Shown: positions 55,307-64,000, counted from the first letter of the stretch. The stretch: 64,000 nucleotides of DNA from Vibrio sp. CB1-14 (GCF_040412085.2 NZ_CP115921.1:1240001-1304000), one strand, 5' to 3'. The notes: generated by a model from the sequence alone, not told the origin. Made by a program: numbers and translations.

Positions 55307-57082
55307 ATGAAAGATGAACGAGCACTGCATTACTACGAGAGGCTACTTAGTCTTGGTACTAAGCAATTGGCCTCCAAAGGCTCAGTCGCCAAAAATGAGT
55401 ATCACCTGCCGTTATCTGCTGTGGCAGAAGTTTTATTTACGACAACACGGCACGCGAGAACCGTTTTGCAAGCACTCCAACAGCGAGGATGGCTAACTTG
55501 GACACCTAAAGTTGGCAGAAACCAGCGTTCGCATCTCATATTACACTTTGACCCCAAAGCCCTTCGCCAGTTATTGGGACGAGAACTGATTGAACAAGGT
55601 TATTACGAATCAGCATTCTCCATGCTGCATGGCGATCAAGAGCAGTTCTCACAGCTGTTGCAACAAACCTCTGGAACTATGGTTCGGGAAGGGCAGCTTC
55701 ATATTCAGCTTACTTATCAGCGTGCGTTTCAACCTATCTTGCCTCATAAACCGCTAAGAAATAGTGAGCGTTTTTTGGTTCGCCAGGTTTATTCATGCTT
55801 GACGGCTTGCGACTATGAAGGGAAGGTAACGCCACAGCTTGCTCACCATTGGACGGCCAACGAAGATTATACTCAATGGCGCTTTTATTTAAGGCCAAGA
55901 TTAGAGTTTCACTCAGGTTTAGCGCTCACCCCTGCAACTGTTGCTCAGCTGTTTTTAAAGCTCAAATCGTTACCTGAATATGACTCAGAACTGGCTCATG
56001 TGAGGGCGGTAAACTACGGACATCAAACGGTTACTTTTGAGTTAGGTCGCCCAGACTGCGGGTTTGATGCCTTGATATCGGATTTACGCTATTCGATTCA
56101 GCCGCAAACGCAACTTGATGGTTTGACGGAGAGAGTAGTGGATGGATGTGGTGCATTTCGAGTCATCGAACATTCAGATGAGCGGTTGCGGTTGGAAGCC
56201 AATGATCGGTTTTTCGATCTTCCCGCACTAACCGATACGGTTACGATTTGGCAGCTTGATAAAACCTCAACTGAACGGATAGAGCTTGAACACCCTCAAT
56301 CGGAAGGGGGCTCAACACCAAGTGACACGCCTGATGAGTACGGGCAAACTCAAACCCGTATCGAGAACGGATGTCTGTATTTGCTGATGAATGCCAACAG
56401 TTCTTCACTCCCTTTAAACGCCTTGCAACGAGCCTACCTTTTCAGTGTTCTCTCCCCATACTTGATATTAGAGAACCCTGATCTCACCCCACTCTCAAGA
56501 GCCTCGATTCCTGCTTTTAACATTTTGCCAAGCTGGACCAAAATTAAACGACGTGTTGCGGATAGAGTCACTCTCCCAGAGAGACTAACCATAGCCGTGT
56601 ACGATCACCAAGTAATACTAGACTGCGCTAATGGCATCAAAGCTCAGTTAGCCTTGTTAGGCGTTGAGTGCCAAATCAATGTATATACGCTTGAGACGCT
56701 GCACAGTAAAGCGAGCGAAGGAAAACTCTCAGAAGACATCACTATTGCCAGCTTTATTGTCGATGACAACCTTCCTGTATCTGTATTCCGCTGGCTTTGC
56801 TCTGATGCTGTATTAAGGCAAGGGCTTGATGCTCCTGTCTTAAAATGGCTGGATACCCAAATAACTGAAATCAGAGAGCAGCAAAGTCCACGTAACTATA
56901 TTAAGGAACTAGAGTCTGTTGCTACGAATTTACTGATAGAAAACAGACTTCTACCACTGTTTCACCACAGACAAACACTGCGCTGGGGTAGTGTCTTACA
57001 AGGCGTGAGAATCACCGATTGGTCCTGGCCTGATTTTAGGAGTGTTTGGACGGATGAATCAAATGACATTGAAACGACATAA
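55307..57082 (+). CDS. SgrR-family transcriptional regulator
   Basis: The 591-residue protein has an N-terminal winged helix (about 1-95; LPLSAVAEVLFTTTRHARTVLQALQQRGWLTW) and a C-terminal solute-binding-protein-like domain (about 150-560; LRNSERFLVRQVYSCL, WRFYLRPRLEFHSG). This is the SgrR arrangement. E. coli SgrR (551 residues) senses sugar-phosphate stress and activates the sRNA SgrS. I start at ATG 55307, where the HTH begins; the frame is open further upstream but runs antisense into the GH1 gene. Its divergence from a 6-phospho-beta-glucosidase suggests that it responds to a phosphorylated sugar and controls that gene. Confidence 0.85.
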   Translation: MKDERALHYYERLLSLGTKQLASKGSVAKNEYHLPLSAVAEVLFTTTRHARTVLQALQQRGWLTWTPKVGRNQRSHLILHFDPKALRQLLGRELIEQGYYESAFSMLHGDQEQFSQLLQQTSGTMVREGQLHIQLTYQRAFQPILPHKPLRNSERFLVRQVYSCLTACDYEGKVTPQLAHHWTANEDYTQWRFYLRPRLEFHSGLALTPATVAQLFLKLKSLPEYDSELAHVRAVNYGHQTVTFELGRPDCGFDALISDLRYSIQPQTQLDGLTERVVDGCGAFRVIEHSDERLRLEANDRFFDLPALTDTVTIWQLDKTSTERIELEHPQSEGGSTPSDTPDEYGQTQTRIENGCLYLLMNANSSSLPLNALQRAYLFSVLSPYLILENPDLTPLSRASIPAFNILPSWTKIKRRVADRVTLPERLTIAVYDHQVILDCANGIKAQLALLGVECQINVYTLETLHSKASEGKLSEDITIASFIVDDNLPVSVFRWLCSDAVLRQGLDAPVLKWLDTQITEIREQQSPRNYIKELESVATNLLIENRLLPLFHHRQTLRWGSVLQGVRITDWSWPDFRSVWTDESNDIETT

Positions 57083-57113
57083 ACCAGCCGATTCCTGAAC
57101 ATAAGAAATAGCG

Positions 57114-57149
57114 ATGAAAAGCCCCAGCTATAGTGCTGGGGCTTTTCAT
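57114..57149. terminator. Strong bidirectional terminator
   Basis: A perfect 15-bp stem ATGAAAAGCCCCAGC / GCTGGGGCTTTTCAT with a 6-base loop lies between the convergent sgrR-like and DUF5062 genes. Confidence 0.92.
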
Positions 57150-57174
57150 TTATCATGTCATAAAGACTGAGGAC

Positions 57175-57441
57175 TTATTTAAGAGGATCATTGTCTGGCA
57201 GTACGCTATGGAGCCAAAGTGCCAGTCGTTTTTTGATGTTTTGCCCATCTACTTTATCTTCTGGAAGCGGGACGATTTGGCGAACTTCCACTAAGAAGAG
57301 ATACAGCGCCCTGGCTTTCATTGATTGACTCGCAGAAGGATCATGAATCGGGTAACCCTGCATTGCCGCCATTTTACACCCTACCTCAAGTGCCTTTTTA
57401 AACAACTTGTCTTCGTTTTCTAATTTCGCTGTCTTTGACAT
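57175..57441 (-). CDS. DUF5062 family protein
   Basis: An 88-residue, mostly helical cytoplasmic protein. The pattern ENEDKLFKKALEVGCKMA, then SMKARALYLFLVEVRQIVPL and KKRLALWLHSVLP fits the DUF5062 family found in Vibrio and relatives. Function unknown. It stands alone between a terminator and a 174-base gap. Confidence 0.75.
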   Translation of the reverse strand: MSKTAKLENEDKLFKKALEVGCKMAAMQGYPIHDPSASQSMKARALYLFLVEVRQIVPLPEDKVDGQNIKKRLALWLHSVLPDNDPLK

Positions 57442-57587
57442 ACATCGCCTAGATTGATCTATGGGTGAGATTAAACCCTAGCAGTTAAGAGTCGCGTTCG
57501 CCGTTAAGTCATTCACTTTTTGATAGAAATGACGTTACTGTTTGTAAAAACTCGAGGTATGTCGTGCAGGGGAAGAGAAAAATGAAA

Positions 57588-57607
57588 AGCCTCGCAGATA
57601 CGAGGCT
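57588..57607 (-). terminator. Terminator after DUF3861 gene
   Basis: Stem AGCCTCG / CGAGGCT with a 6-base loop; on the minus strand it is followed by TTTT and a T-rich stretch. It lies 9 bases past the DUF3861 stop. Confidence 0.75.
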
Positions 57608-57615
57608 AGATAGGT

Positions 57616-57924
57616 TTAGTGACCCTTAATTTGATCTTTGATTGTCTTCTTAAGGTTTTGCATGAACTCTTTGAAATGAGGCATGAAATCTGCGAACAAT
57701 GGGTGCTTTCTATCTTGCATCATCATTGGCCCAAGCAGACGAATGCTTAGTCCTAGGCGCGTTGCGGACTGCTCATCGAGGCTGCTACCTTGCTTCATTT
57801 TCTCAATGATTTCGAACATGTCCTCACGATCTTCGATCTCGAACGTCAGCGTTTGAAGTTCACGATCTGCTTTGGTGTTTACTTCTTCGATAGTAATACG
57901 GTATTGATTGTGTTTACTGTTCAT
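57616..57924 (-). CDS. DUF3861 family protein
   Basis: The 102-residue protein (ATG 57924 after GGAG) matches the DUF3861 family: HNQYRITIEEVNTK at the N-terminus and FEIIEKMKQGSSLDEQSATRL in the middle, ending with a basic helix. Cytoplasmic, function unknown. It follows the DUF2798 membrane protein gene by 28 bases on the same strand, so the two are cotranscribed, probably under the divergent MarR protein. Confidence 0.82.
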   Translation of the reverse strand: MNSKHNQYRITIEEVNTKADRELQTLTFEIEDREDMFEIIEKMKQGSSLDEQSATRLGLSIRLLGPMMMQDRKHPLFADFMPHFKEFMQNLKKTIKDQIKGH

Positions 57925-57952
57925 AGGGTTCTCCAAAAAAACGGTTACTGAA

Positions 57953-58459
57953 TTAGCTTTTAAGAAACTTTTCAATCTTAGGTTTTATAGTCATCGACAT
58001 AACAATCATGATTGTTAAGCCGATTGGGAGTGCGGCAATAAAGCCGTTAAACCATCCATTGGTAAAATCTGAAGCATCAGAAAATCCAACGGTGTTTGCT
58101 GCGGTTATAAACGCCAAAAGGGACTCCATAACCACGGCCATAATTAGACCTGTCACTAAGTTGCGAACATGTTCACCTTTCTCTGGAAGGAGTTTGCTTA
58201 CGACTTTGGTCATCAGCGCCATCATTCCCATGCCGAGGGGCATCATTACTGTGGCGGCAAGAGCAAATGAAGAGAGCCACTGCTGAATAAATGTGTCGCC
58301 GAATCCGACGTTCATATACGTCATTACTGCAGTGAGCGAACCTCCGATTAGGCTCATCATGCTCACCAAAACGAGAACTTTTAGAAGGACAGGCGTTTTC
58401 TTGGTGGTCTCTAGAGAGGCGTTTGACTCCAATGGATTCAGTGTTGCTTGTGTCGTCAT
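57953..58459 (-). CDS. DUF2798 family membrane protein
   Basis: The 168-residue protein has four predicted membrane spans in two repeats: the first near MSLIGGSLTAVMTYMNVGFG and SFALAATVMMPLGMGMMALM, the second near GLIMAVVMESLLAFITAANT and FNGFIAALPIGLTIMIVMSM. Each repeat matches the DUF2798 unit. Function unknown. It is divergent from a MarR regulator, and two matching operators lie between the starts, so it is the likely regulated target. Confidence 0.88.
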   Translation of the reverse strand: MTTQATLNPLESNASLETTKKTPVLLKVLVLVSMMSLIGGSLTAVMTYMNVGFGDTFIQQWLSSFALAATVMMPLGMGMMALMTKVVSKLLPEKGEHVRNLVTGLIMAVVMESLLAFITAANTVGFSDASDFTNGWFNGFIAALPIGLTIMIVMSMTIKPKIEKFLKS

Positions 58460-58493
58460 TTCGATTCCCCAGTCTTGAAATAAGTTCGATTTA

Positions 58494-58510
58494 AGTTGAT
58501 AATGTCAACT
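58494..58510. promoter_or_regulatory. MarR operator 1
   Basis: AGTTGATAATGTCAACT is an almost perfect palindrome (AGTTGA / TCAACT) 34 bases upstream of the DUF2798 start. Confidence 0.7.
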
Positions 58511-58521
58511 ATAAGTTCAAT

Positions 58522-58538
58522 GGTTGATATTGTCAACT
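58522..58538. promoter_or_regulatory. MarR operator 2
   Basis: GGTTGATATTGTCAACT agrees with operator 1 in 15 of 17 bases, lies 28 bases from it and 21 bases before the MarR start. This fits autoregulation. Confidence 0.7.
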
Positions 58539-58559
58539 AAATTTTAGAAAGGATCGGTC

Positions 58560-58991
58560 ATGTCTGAAAACACGTCTTTAGAATCTGTCTTTCGTTTGGT
58601 TCACTCGCTTAAGCGCCAGATGGCCGAGCAGATAGAAAGTCTCGACTACGATATTGCTCCCATGCATATGCGAGTCATGAAGATCATCACCAAAAAATCA
58701 CCTTGTACGTCTATCGATGTTGCGCATTATTTAAACAGGGATAAGGCGCAGGTGACTCGGTTGATCAATACGCTAATAGCACAGTCTCTATTGGTTAAAG
58801 CGCCCAATCCAAGTGATAAGCGAAGTCATTTTTTGGAGCTTACAGAAGCTGGGCAGAAGGTCATGGCCTGTTTGGCAGATATTGATAAACAGGTACTTGC
58901 GGCTATGGCTCAGGGGCTGAGCGAAGAAGAACTGGATAGCTTTAATGCCACCGCAGAGAAAATGGCGAAAAACCTCGAATCGAGCGAGTAA
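58560..58991 (+). CDS. MarR-family regulator
   Basis: The 143-residue protein has the MarR winged helix: CTSIDVAHYLNRDKAQVTRLINTLIAQSLL for the recognition helices and KAPNPSDKRSHFLELTEAGQ for the wing with its Asp/Arg pair. Terminal helices form the dimer. Two palindromes in the gap to the DUF2798 gene are its likely sites. Ligand unknown; phenolic compounds are common for this family. Confidence 0.92.
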   Translation: MSENTSLESVFRLVHSLKRQMAEQIESLDYDIAPMHMRVMKIITKKSPCTSIDVAHYLNRDKAQVTRLINTLIAQSLLVKAPNPSDKRSHFLELTEAGQKVMACLADIDKQVLAAMAQGLSEEELDSFNATAEKMAKNLESSE

Positions 58992-59153
58992 AATAAAGGC
59001 TCGAGCAGAAACCATCTAGTGTACTGTAAGCTTTGTACATGCTAAGTCAGTTGATGTCGGTGGCGATCACGGAATGAGTATTAATATCGCCCCGTTTCAT
59101 TGGCTCTACTATGCTTTTGGTGTAACAGCTCTAAAAGCGATAAGGAGAATGAC

Positions 59154-59423
59154 ATGGACTGCAGCTCACTAGCCATCACAATGGATATAAACGGTAGTAA
59201 ACTGGTTCTTGCCTGGGGACCTAACCAAACGACAGCTCAATGCATCAAGGACTATCACAACATCCAGGCTGACCTAAGTGCACAATCGTATATGCTTTCG
59301 GTAAATGACCATAAAAACGCGTCACTCGAAAAACCGATCAGCGCTGAAAAAGCCAGTTCGTTAATGGATCAATGGCAAGCCATCCAAAATGGTATTGATC
59401 AGGATTTGGATGTGCATTGGTAG
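59154..59423 (+). CDS. Small protein of unknown function
   Basis: An 89-residue cytoplasmic protein (ATG 59154, AAGGAG upstream). It starts MDCSSLAITMDINGSKLVLA and has ISAEKASSLMDQWQAIQNGI near the C-terminus. I do not recognise a family. A terminator follows 23 bases downstream, so it is a single-gene unit. Confidence 0.7.
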   Translation: MDCSSLAITMDINGSKLVLAWGPNQTTAQCIKDYHNIQADLSAQSYMLSVNDHKNASLEKPISAEKASSLMDQWQAIQNGIDQDLDVHW

Positions 59424-59445
59424 ATTCACGCCGATTAGTGCTAAG

Positions 59446-59470
59446 CCAAAGCGATTGCTTTGGTTTTTTT
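59446..59470 (+). terminator. Terminator after small protein gene
   Basis: Stem CCAAAGC / GCTTTGG with loop GATT is followed by a run of T. Confidence 0.85.
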
Positions 59471-59638
59471 GTTCGCCTTTACTTCTAAGCTTTTGTTTTC
59501 TGTTCTCTTTATTCTATCTAAATTAGACGGTTATCACACAATCCTAGCTATACCTTGCAGTGTTAATCTTGATATCGTGATAGCCAAGCCGTTACTTTAG
59601 ATGTCTAAGAGTAGTTATTTAAAAATGGATAATTAGGT

Positions 59639-60235
59639 ATGGATAACCACGCAGAAAAATGGAAACGCTACTACGAAAAATCGCTCGCCAAACCTCATGC
59701 TAAGCGCACGGAGTTCGCGTTATCTCTGAATGAATCTGGACTTCAGATTGCGGTAGATTGTGGGTGCGGTACGGGTAGTGATATCGGCTATTTGTCTTCG
59801 CAGGGTTATCGAGTCTTCGGGTTCGATATTAATGCAGAAGCTGTCGCCATTTGTCGTGACCGATTTTCAGACGATAAGTTGGTTGAGGTATCACAAGATA
59901 CCTTTGAGAATTTTTCCTACCCGAATGCTGGCGTTGTTATCGCAGGCGCGAGTCTGTTTTTTGCTAACCCCGCAGAGTTTAAACAAACATGGCAGCGTAT
60001 CAGCGACTCTATTGCTGAAGGCGGCATTTTTGTGGGCGACTTTTTGGGGCAGAGTGACAGCTGGGCGTCTGAGTATCCTTCACAAACCACCCCCCTTACA
60101 CAACTGGAAGTAGAATCCCTGTTTGAAGACTTTGATGTGATTCGATTTCACGAGCGGAATGAGCCAGGTATAACGGCGATTGGGATTGAGAAACATTGGC
60201 ATATCTATTCGGTGATAGCAGTTAAGCGTGGTTAG
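59639..60235 (+). CDS. Class I SAM-dependent methyltransferase
   Basis: The 198-residue protein has a Rossmann methyltransferase core: motif I AVDCGCGTGSDIGYL (about 39-53), acidic end of strand 2 in VFGFDINAEAV, and VVIAGASLFFANP for the motif IV region. It resembles small-molecule methyltransferases. The start ATG at 59639 has a weak ribosome binding site. Two further genes follow closely on the same strand. The substrate is unknown. Confidence 0.85.
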   Translation: MDNHAEKWKRYYEKSLAKPHAKRTEFALSLNESGLQIAVDCGCGTGSDIGYLSSQGYRVFGFDINAEAVAICRDRFSDDKLVEVSQDTFENFSYPNAGVVIAGASLFFANPAEFKQTWQRISDSIAEGGIFVGDFLGQSDSWASEYPSQTTPLTQLEVESLFEDFDVIRFHERNEPGITAIGIEKHWHIYSVIAVKRG

Positions 60236-60248
60236 AATAGAGGGCTCG

Positions 60249-60782
60249 ATGGAAAAATTTGAATTATTGAAAGCCTTGGGCGCTGGCGACTTTCAGCACC
60301 TTAACGGTAGTTTAGAAGCGCATCTAAAGGGAACGGCTGATTTATTACAACAATGGCACTCAAGGGACGTGTTGGTTGATGCAGGTTTGTTTCATGCTGC
60401 GTACGGAACCGCAGGTTTTGATGACAACATGGTGTCATTGAGCCAGCGCCATGAGATTTCGGGTGTGATAGGGGATGAAGCAGAGTCTTTAGTTTACCTC
60501 TATTGTAGCTGTCACAGGGAAGAGGTTTTCGCGCAGTTCGGGCATAAAAAATCGATTCTGTTTCGAGACCGCTATACGGATGCGCAATTTGCGCTAACGG
60601 ATAAGCAAGCCGCCGATTTTTGTGAGCTCACGGTAGCCAATGAACTAGAGCTTGTCTTGGCTGACGCATCATTTAGAGCTAAATATGGCGCTGAGTTATT
60701 CGAGCTGTTTCTTCGAATGGACAATTATTTAAGTGATTCCGCTCAGAGTGCTTATCGAGATGCTCTAGCAGAGTTTGATTAA
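60249..60782 (+). CDS. DUF6817-like protein (HD-like helical)
   Basis: The 177-residue protein (ATG 60249 after GAGGG; a GTG at 60228 overlaps the previous stop) contains HLNGSLEAHLKGTADLLQQW and DAGLFHAAYGTAGF, a pattern of conserved histidines as in HD-type proteins and the DUF6817 family. DEAESLVYLYCSCHR follows. It may bind a metal through His and Asp residues, but no activity is known. It is probably cotranscribed with the methyltransferase. Confidence 0.7.
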   Translation: MEKFELLKALGAGDFQHLNGSLEAHLKGTADLLQQWHSRDVLVDAGLFHAAYGTAGFDDNMVSLSQRHEISGVIGDEAESLVYLYCSCHREEVFAQFGHKKSILFRDRYTDAQFALTDKQAADFCELTVANELELVLADASFRAKYGAELFELFLRMDNYLSDSAQSAYRDALAEFD

Positions 60783-60847
60783 GGTTTGCTTCTCTTGGAG
60801 TCCCTCAACCTGTATAAAATCTTCAAAGACCCGAGAATAAGGACGTT

Positions 60848-61399
60848 ATGTTTAAACTTGATATCGATGACACGCTTTCACTAGCTTTGGTTCAACCTAG
60901 CTTTGCTGTTGATTACCTTGCGATTGTTTCACGAGACAGAGATTATCTTGCTCAGTGGTTGGTGTGGCCAGAGCATGGCAAGAACCAAGAGTTTTTCGCG
61001 CGCTTTATTGAGCAATCTTTACATGACTATGCGCTTGGTAAGTCGATGACTTGCGGAATCGTCTTTAAAGGTGAACTAGTGGGAAATATAAGCTTTAACA
61101 CCATCAATCACTCACTGAAAAAAGTAGAAATAGGGTATTGGCTATCGCGGCCTCAGCAAGGCAAGGGTATTGTGACCAAAGCTGTGGCGAAAATGATAGA
61201 GATAGCCTTTACCCAGCTCAATATGGAAAAAGCACAAATCTCAGCAGCGGAACAAAATAGCCCAAGCCGCCGCGTATGTGAGCGGCTTGGATTTACTCTT
61301 GAAGGGATTATCACTCGAGCTGAAAATCTTAATGGGCGAGTGGTGGATCATGCCATTTATGGTTTATCCCGAGAGATATGGAGCGAGCAAAGTCGCTAG
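60848..61399 (+). CDS. GNAT N-acetyltransferase, RimJ/RimL type
   Basis: The 183-residue protein has a GNAT fold in the ribosomal-protein-serine acetyltransferase subgroup: YLAQWLVWPEHGKN near residue 37, the acetyl-CoA loop region IGYWLSRPQQGKGIVTKAV (about 98-116) and SRRVCERLGFTLEGI. It probably acetylates an N-terminus or a small amine. Its last four bases overlap the end of the convergent ABC exporter gene. Confidence 0.88.
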   Translation: MFKLDIDDTLSLALVQPSFAVDYLAIVSRDRDYLAQWLVWPEHGKNQEFFARFIEQSLHDYALGKSMTCGIVFKGELVGNISFNTINHSLKKVEIGYWLSRPQQGKGIVTKAVAKMIEIAFTQLNMEKAQISAAEQNSPSRRVCERLGFTLEGIITRAENLNGRVVDHAIYGLSREIWSEQSR

Positions 61400-63174
61400 C
61401 TCGCAAGGTGTTTAAGCTGTAAGTCCACTAAGCGTCGATAAAGTTCACAGGTTTGCAGCAGCGCATGATGATTACCTTTGTCGACTAAACGGCCGTGATC
61501 CAATACAGCGATTTGATCCGCGTGCTGAATCGTAGAAAGTCGATGCGCGATGATGATGGTTGTTCTGCCTTGCATGAGTTCCTCTAGTGCTTGCTGAACA
61601 TGGTGTTCGCTTTCACTATCAAGAGCGCTGGTGGCTTCATCGAGTAACAAGATCTTAGGATCTTTAAGTATCGCTCTCGCAATGGCAATGCGTTGTCGCT
61701 GACCGCCAGAGAGTCGCACGCCTCGCTCTCCCAGAAAGCTTTGATACCCTTCAGGTAAATTCATAATAAAATCGTGAGCGTGGGCTTTCTTCGCCGCTTC
61801 AATCACTTCAGCATCACTGGCGTTCGGATTGCCGTAGCGAATATTGTGGAACACGTCATTACTGAAAAGAGCAGGCTGCTGAGGAACCAATGCCATTTGC
61901 TTGCGAAGTTCATGAGGATCAAAGCGTCGAATATCGATGCCACCTAAGGTGATTTGCCCTGCTTCAGGATCGTAAAACCGCTGCATCAGCTCAAACAAGG
62001 TGGTTTTTCCGGCGCCAGAAGGCCCCACCAATGCCAAAACCTTGCCTTCTTCGGCGACCAAATCCAGTGATTCCACCGCTGCCAGTGTAGGTCTAGATGG
62101 ATAGTGGAACATCACATTGTGAAATACGACTTCTGGCTTTAGTTTGTTTGGTGAGAGTATATCACTTGCTGGGGCGGTAATATGGCTTTCGACTTGTAAA
62201 ATCTCGACCAATCTTTCCGTGGCTCCCGCTGCACGTTGCAGCTCGCCCATGACTTCTGAAATGGTGGCAAGGGATGAAGCCACCATGATGGCATAAAACA
62301 CAAAAGCACCGAGATCGCCTGCCGACATCACACCGTTAATCACATCGCTGCCGCCTACCCAAAGCATGCCGGCGATAGCACTAAACACGATCACAATCAC
62401 GCCCGAGATTAAGATTGCGCGCTGTTTAACTCGGCGGCGACCGATATCATAAGCCCGTTCTACTTCACTGGAAAACGAGGCGCGCTCTTGCGCTTCAAAG
62501 CTGTAACTTTGAACCGTCTTGATATGTTCAATGGCCTCTCCTGCATAGCTACCCACATCCGCCATTGAATCTTGGCTTTGCCTAGATAGTGCTCTTACGC
62601 GCCTGCCATAAAACAAAATAGGCACTAGAATGAATGGCACAGAGGCAAGCACAATGAGGGTGAGCTTAACGTTGGTCGCAAATAGCATGATGATGGCACC
62701 CACGCACATCAAGGCACTGCGCATTGCCATTGAGAATGATGAGCCAATAATGCTTTGCAGTAGCGTTGTGTCTGTGGTGATACGAGACATGATGTCACCG
62801 CTGCCATTGGTTTCAAAGTAACTCGGATGCAGCGTAATCACATGGTCGAACACGGCTTGACGAATGTCGGCGCTGACACGCTCACCAACAGAAGAGACTA
62901 AGTAGAAACGGAAAAACGTGCCGATAGAGATACACAACGTGATGAGGAGAATGAACTGTATCGCGCTCTGTAGATCAGCCAGTGACTGCTGAGTAAAACC
63001 TTGGTCAATGAGAATGCGTACGCCGTGGCCAACCGAGAGGGTCAATCCAGCCGTGACAATAAGAGCCAGCAGTGCGGCGAACACTTTCATTCGGTAAGGA
63101 CGGATAAAGGCCAAAAGCTCAACTAAAATCCCCAAGTTTCTGCGTTGTTGTTTTGATTGGGAGGGTATTTGCAT
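61396..63174 (-). CDS. ABC exporter, fused membrane and ATPase domains
   Basis: The 592-residue half-transporter has a six-span membrane domain (about 20-320) and a C-terminal ATPase (about 345-590) with Walker A GPSGAGKTT, signature LSGGQRQRIAIARAI, Walker B ILLLDEATSALD and the switch His in IIAHRLSTI. It should act as a homodimer in the inner membrane like MsbA or multidrug exporters. No peptidase or accessory gene is near. A LysR regulator gene lies upstream on the same strand. The substrate is unknown. Confidence 0.9.
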   Translation of the reverse strand: MQIPSQSKQQRRNLGILVELLAFIRPYRMKVFAALLALIVTAGLTLSVGHGVRILIDQGFTQQSLADLQSAIQFILLITLCISIGTFFRFYLVSSVGERVSADIRQAVFDHVITLHPSYFETNGSGDIMSRITTDTTLLQSIIGSSFSMAMRSALMCVGAIIMLFATNVKLTLIVLASVPFILVPILFYGRRVRALSRQSQDSMADVGSYAGEAIEHIKTVQSYSFEAQERASFSSEVERAYDIGRRRVKQRAILISGVIVIVFSAIAGMLWVGGSDVINGVMSAGDLGAFVFYAIMVASSLATISEVMGELQRAAGATERLVEILQVESHITAPASDILSPNKLKPEVVFHNVMFHYPSRPTLAAVESLDLVAEEGKVLALVGPSGAGKTTLFELMQRFYDPEAGQITLGGIDIRRFDPHELRKQMALVPQQPALFSNDVFHNIRYGNPNASDAEVIEAAKKAHAHDFIMNLPEGYQSFLGERGVRLSGGQRQRIAIARAILKDPKILLLDEATSALDSESEHHVQQALEELMQGRTTIIIAHRLSTIQHADQIAVLDHGRLVDKGNHHALLQTCELYRRLVDLQLKHLAS

Positions 63175-63299
63175 GGTTTAGACCTTTTATTGAAATAAGT
63201 TTGGGCATAACATTTTGTAAATTATAGATACTTCAGTAACCTTCACTTCGATCTACGGTCACGTTTTTATATAATTTTCAGTGACGCTGTCACTTTATG

Positions 63300-64000
63300 C
63301 TATTGCCAGTGGTCATTTACAAACTGGTGCTTTTGTAAAACACTGACCAGCTCGCTAAGTACTGGCCCGTTGGCATGACGTCGAGAGACTAAGCAGCCGA
63401 CTGTAGTAACCCAGCCGCTTTTTTCATGTGCGACAGGAAGGGCAACCATGCGTTGTTCTTGTATGGGTTGTTTTACCAACATTTCAGGTAAGTTTGACCA
63501 GCCGATACCCTGCAATACCATATCGACTAAGTTCTGATGAGTGTTCGCGTACCAAACATTGGTACTTATTCCATAGGTAAACCACAGTTCTTGTTTGTCA
63601 GAGCTACGATGTACACATTGGCGATACGCTTTGAGATCCGAGTCTTTAACGATGGGAAGTGTCGCGAGGGCGTGATCTGGTGCGACAACGGTCAGAAAAC
63701 GAGCTTGCCCCATGACAAAAAAATCCATATCGACACGCAGTTCTCCATCGGCATATACAATGCCTATTTGCGCCACCTCTTCTCTCACCAATTTTTCAAC
63801 ATCAAATGTAGAAGCGGTGATGATTTCAAAGTTGGTGATGGGGTACTGGGTGGCAAGCGGTGTAAGAATCGACAATAAAGCAGAGCTCATCAGGCTTTCG
63901 TCCACGGCGATGACGAGTTCGTGCTCATAATCATTAGCCAGTGAATCTATTTTCTGATCGAAATACTGCTGCTGATGAAGAATAGACCGAGCAATGGGCA
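63300..64000 (-). CDS. LysR-family regulator, C-terminal part
   Basis: The frame is open from the right window edge to the stop at 63300, so the N-terminal helix-turn-helix lies outside. The visible 233 residues form a LysR effector-binding domain: ELVIAVDESL at its start, VREEVAQIGIVYADGEL, a VMGQARFLTVVAPDHALA segment and GIGWSNLPEMLV near the end. It lies upstream of the ABC exporter on the same strand with 125 bases between and may not regulate it. Without the DNA-binding part the exact subgroup cannot be told. Confidence 0.88.
   Translation of the reverse strand, partial: PIARSILHQQQYFDQKIDSLANDYEHELVIAVDESLMSSALLSILTPLATQYPITNFEIITASTFDVEKLVREEVAQIGIVYADGELRVDMDFFVMGQARFLTVVAPDHALATLPIVKDSDLKAYRQCVHRSSDKQELWFTYGISTNVWYANTHQNLVDMVLQGIGWSNLPEMLVKQPIQEQRMVALPVAHEKSGWVTTVGCLVSRRHANGPVLSELVSVLQKHQFVNDHWQ

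Overview
The window looks like part of a Vibrio genome, most likely the second chromosome. The grounds are gene content: a LuxM/LuxN-type quorum-sensing pair, a fruBKA operon divergent from cra, a glyA-gcvH-gcvP / regulator / gcvT block, GlyGly-CTERM serine proteases, and Vibrio-type DUF families (DUF3360, DUF5062, DUF1456, VF530, DUF2798). Base composition is even and I see no transposase, integrase, phage gene, tRNA, rRNA or CRISPR array. Replicon and genus are inferences from gene content only. The first gene (glutamate-synthase-like) and the last (LysR family) run off the window ends.

Layout. 1-5 kb: glutamate synthase fragment, a MerR regulator fused to a methyltransferase, a repeat-bearing intergenic region, gloA-nemA (electrophile detoxification) and a NifW-like small protein. 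5-8.6 kb: a sugar PTS EIIBC divergent from a ManD/RspA-type sugar-acid dehydratase with a GntR regulator. 8.7-14.3 kb: small envelope proteins, a PhyH-type dioxygenase, and an AlkZ/YcaQ-type DNA glycosylase paired with an MFS transporter. 14.5-17.6 kb: an ABC-F ATPase behind a leader peptide with a strong ribosome binding site and foldable RNA, then a homocysteine methyltransferase. 17.6-21.8 kb: the LuxM/LuxN-like pair, with a receptor kinase that carries an extra degenerate receiver domain.

22-30 kb: an alpha-glucoside locus with GH13 glucosidase and LacI regulator on one strand and binding protein, two permeases and ATPase on the other. 30-38 kb: DEAD-box helicase, VF530 protein, SPOUT methyltransferase, small membrane proteins, DUF3360 transporter, and an AraC/LysE-exporter pair. 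38-45.5 kb: glycine cleavage system and serine hydroxymethyltransferase in two transcription units around an XRE-cupin regulator. A shared GGAAAC-N3-GTTTCC palindrome lies in both control regions, and a PurR-type box lies upstream of gcvT. 45.7-48 kb: two tandem S1 proteases with rhombosortase-type tails. 48-53.4 kb: the fructose PTS operon and cra with several Cra boxes. 53.4-57 kb: a small lipoprotein, a GH1 6-phospho-beta-glucosidase and a divergent SgrR-type regulator. 57-64 kb: DUF proteins, a MarR regulator with two near-identical operators, a methyltransferase/DUF6817/GNAT group, an ABC exporter and a LysR fragment.

Themes are carbohydrate uptake (two PTS, one ABC system, three local sugar regulators), one-carbon/glycine metabolism and acyl-homoserine-lactone signalling. 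The most promising items for follow-up are the extended LuxN-type kinase, the ABC-F leader, the glycine-locus operator, and the AlkZ-like/MFS and MerR-methyltransferase genes.
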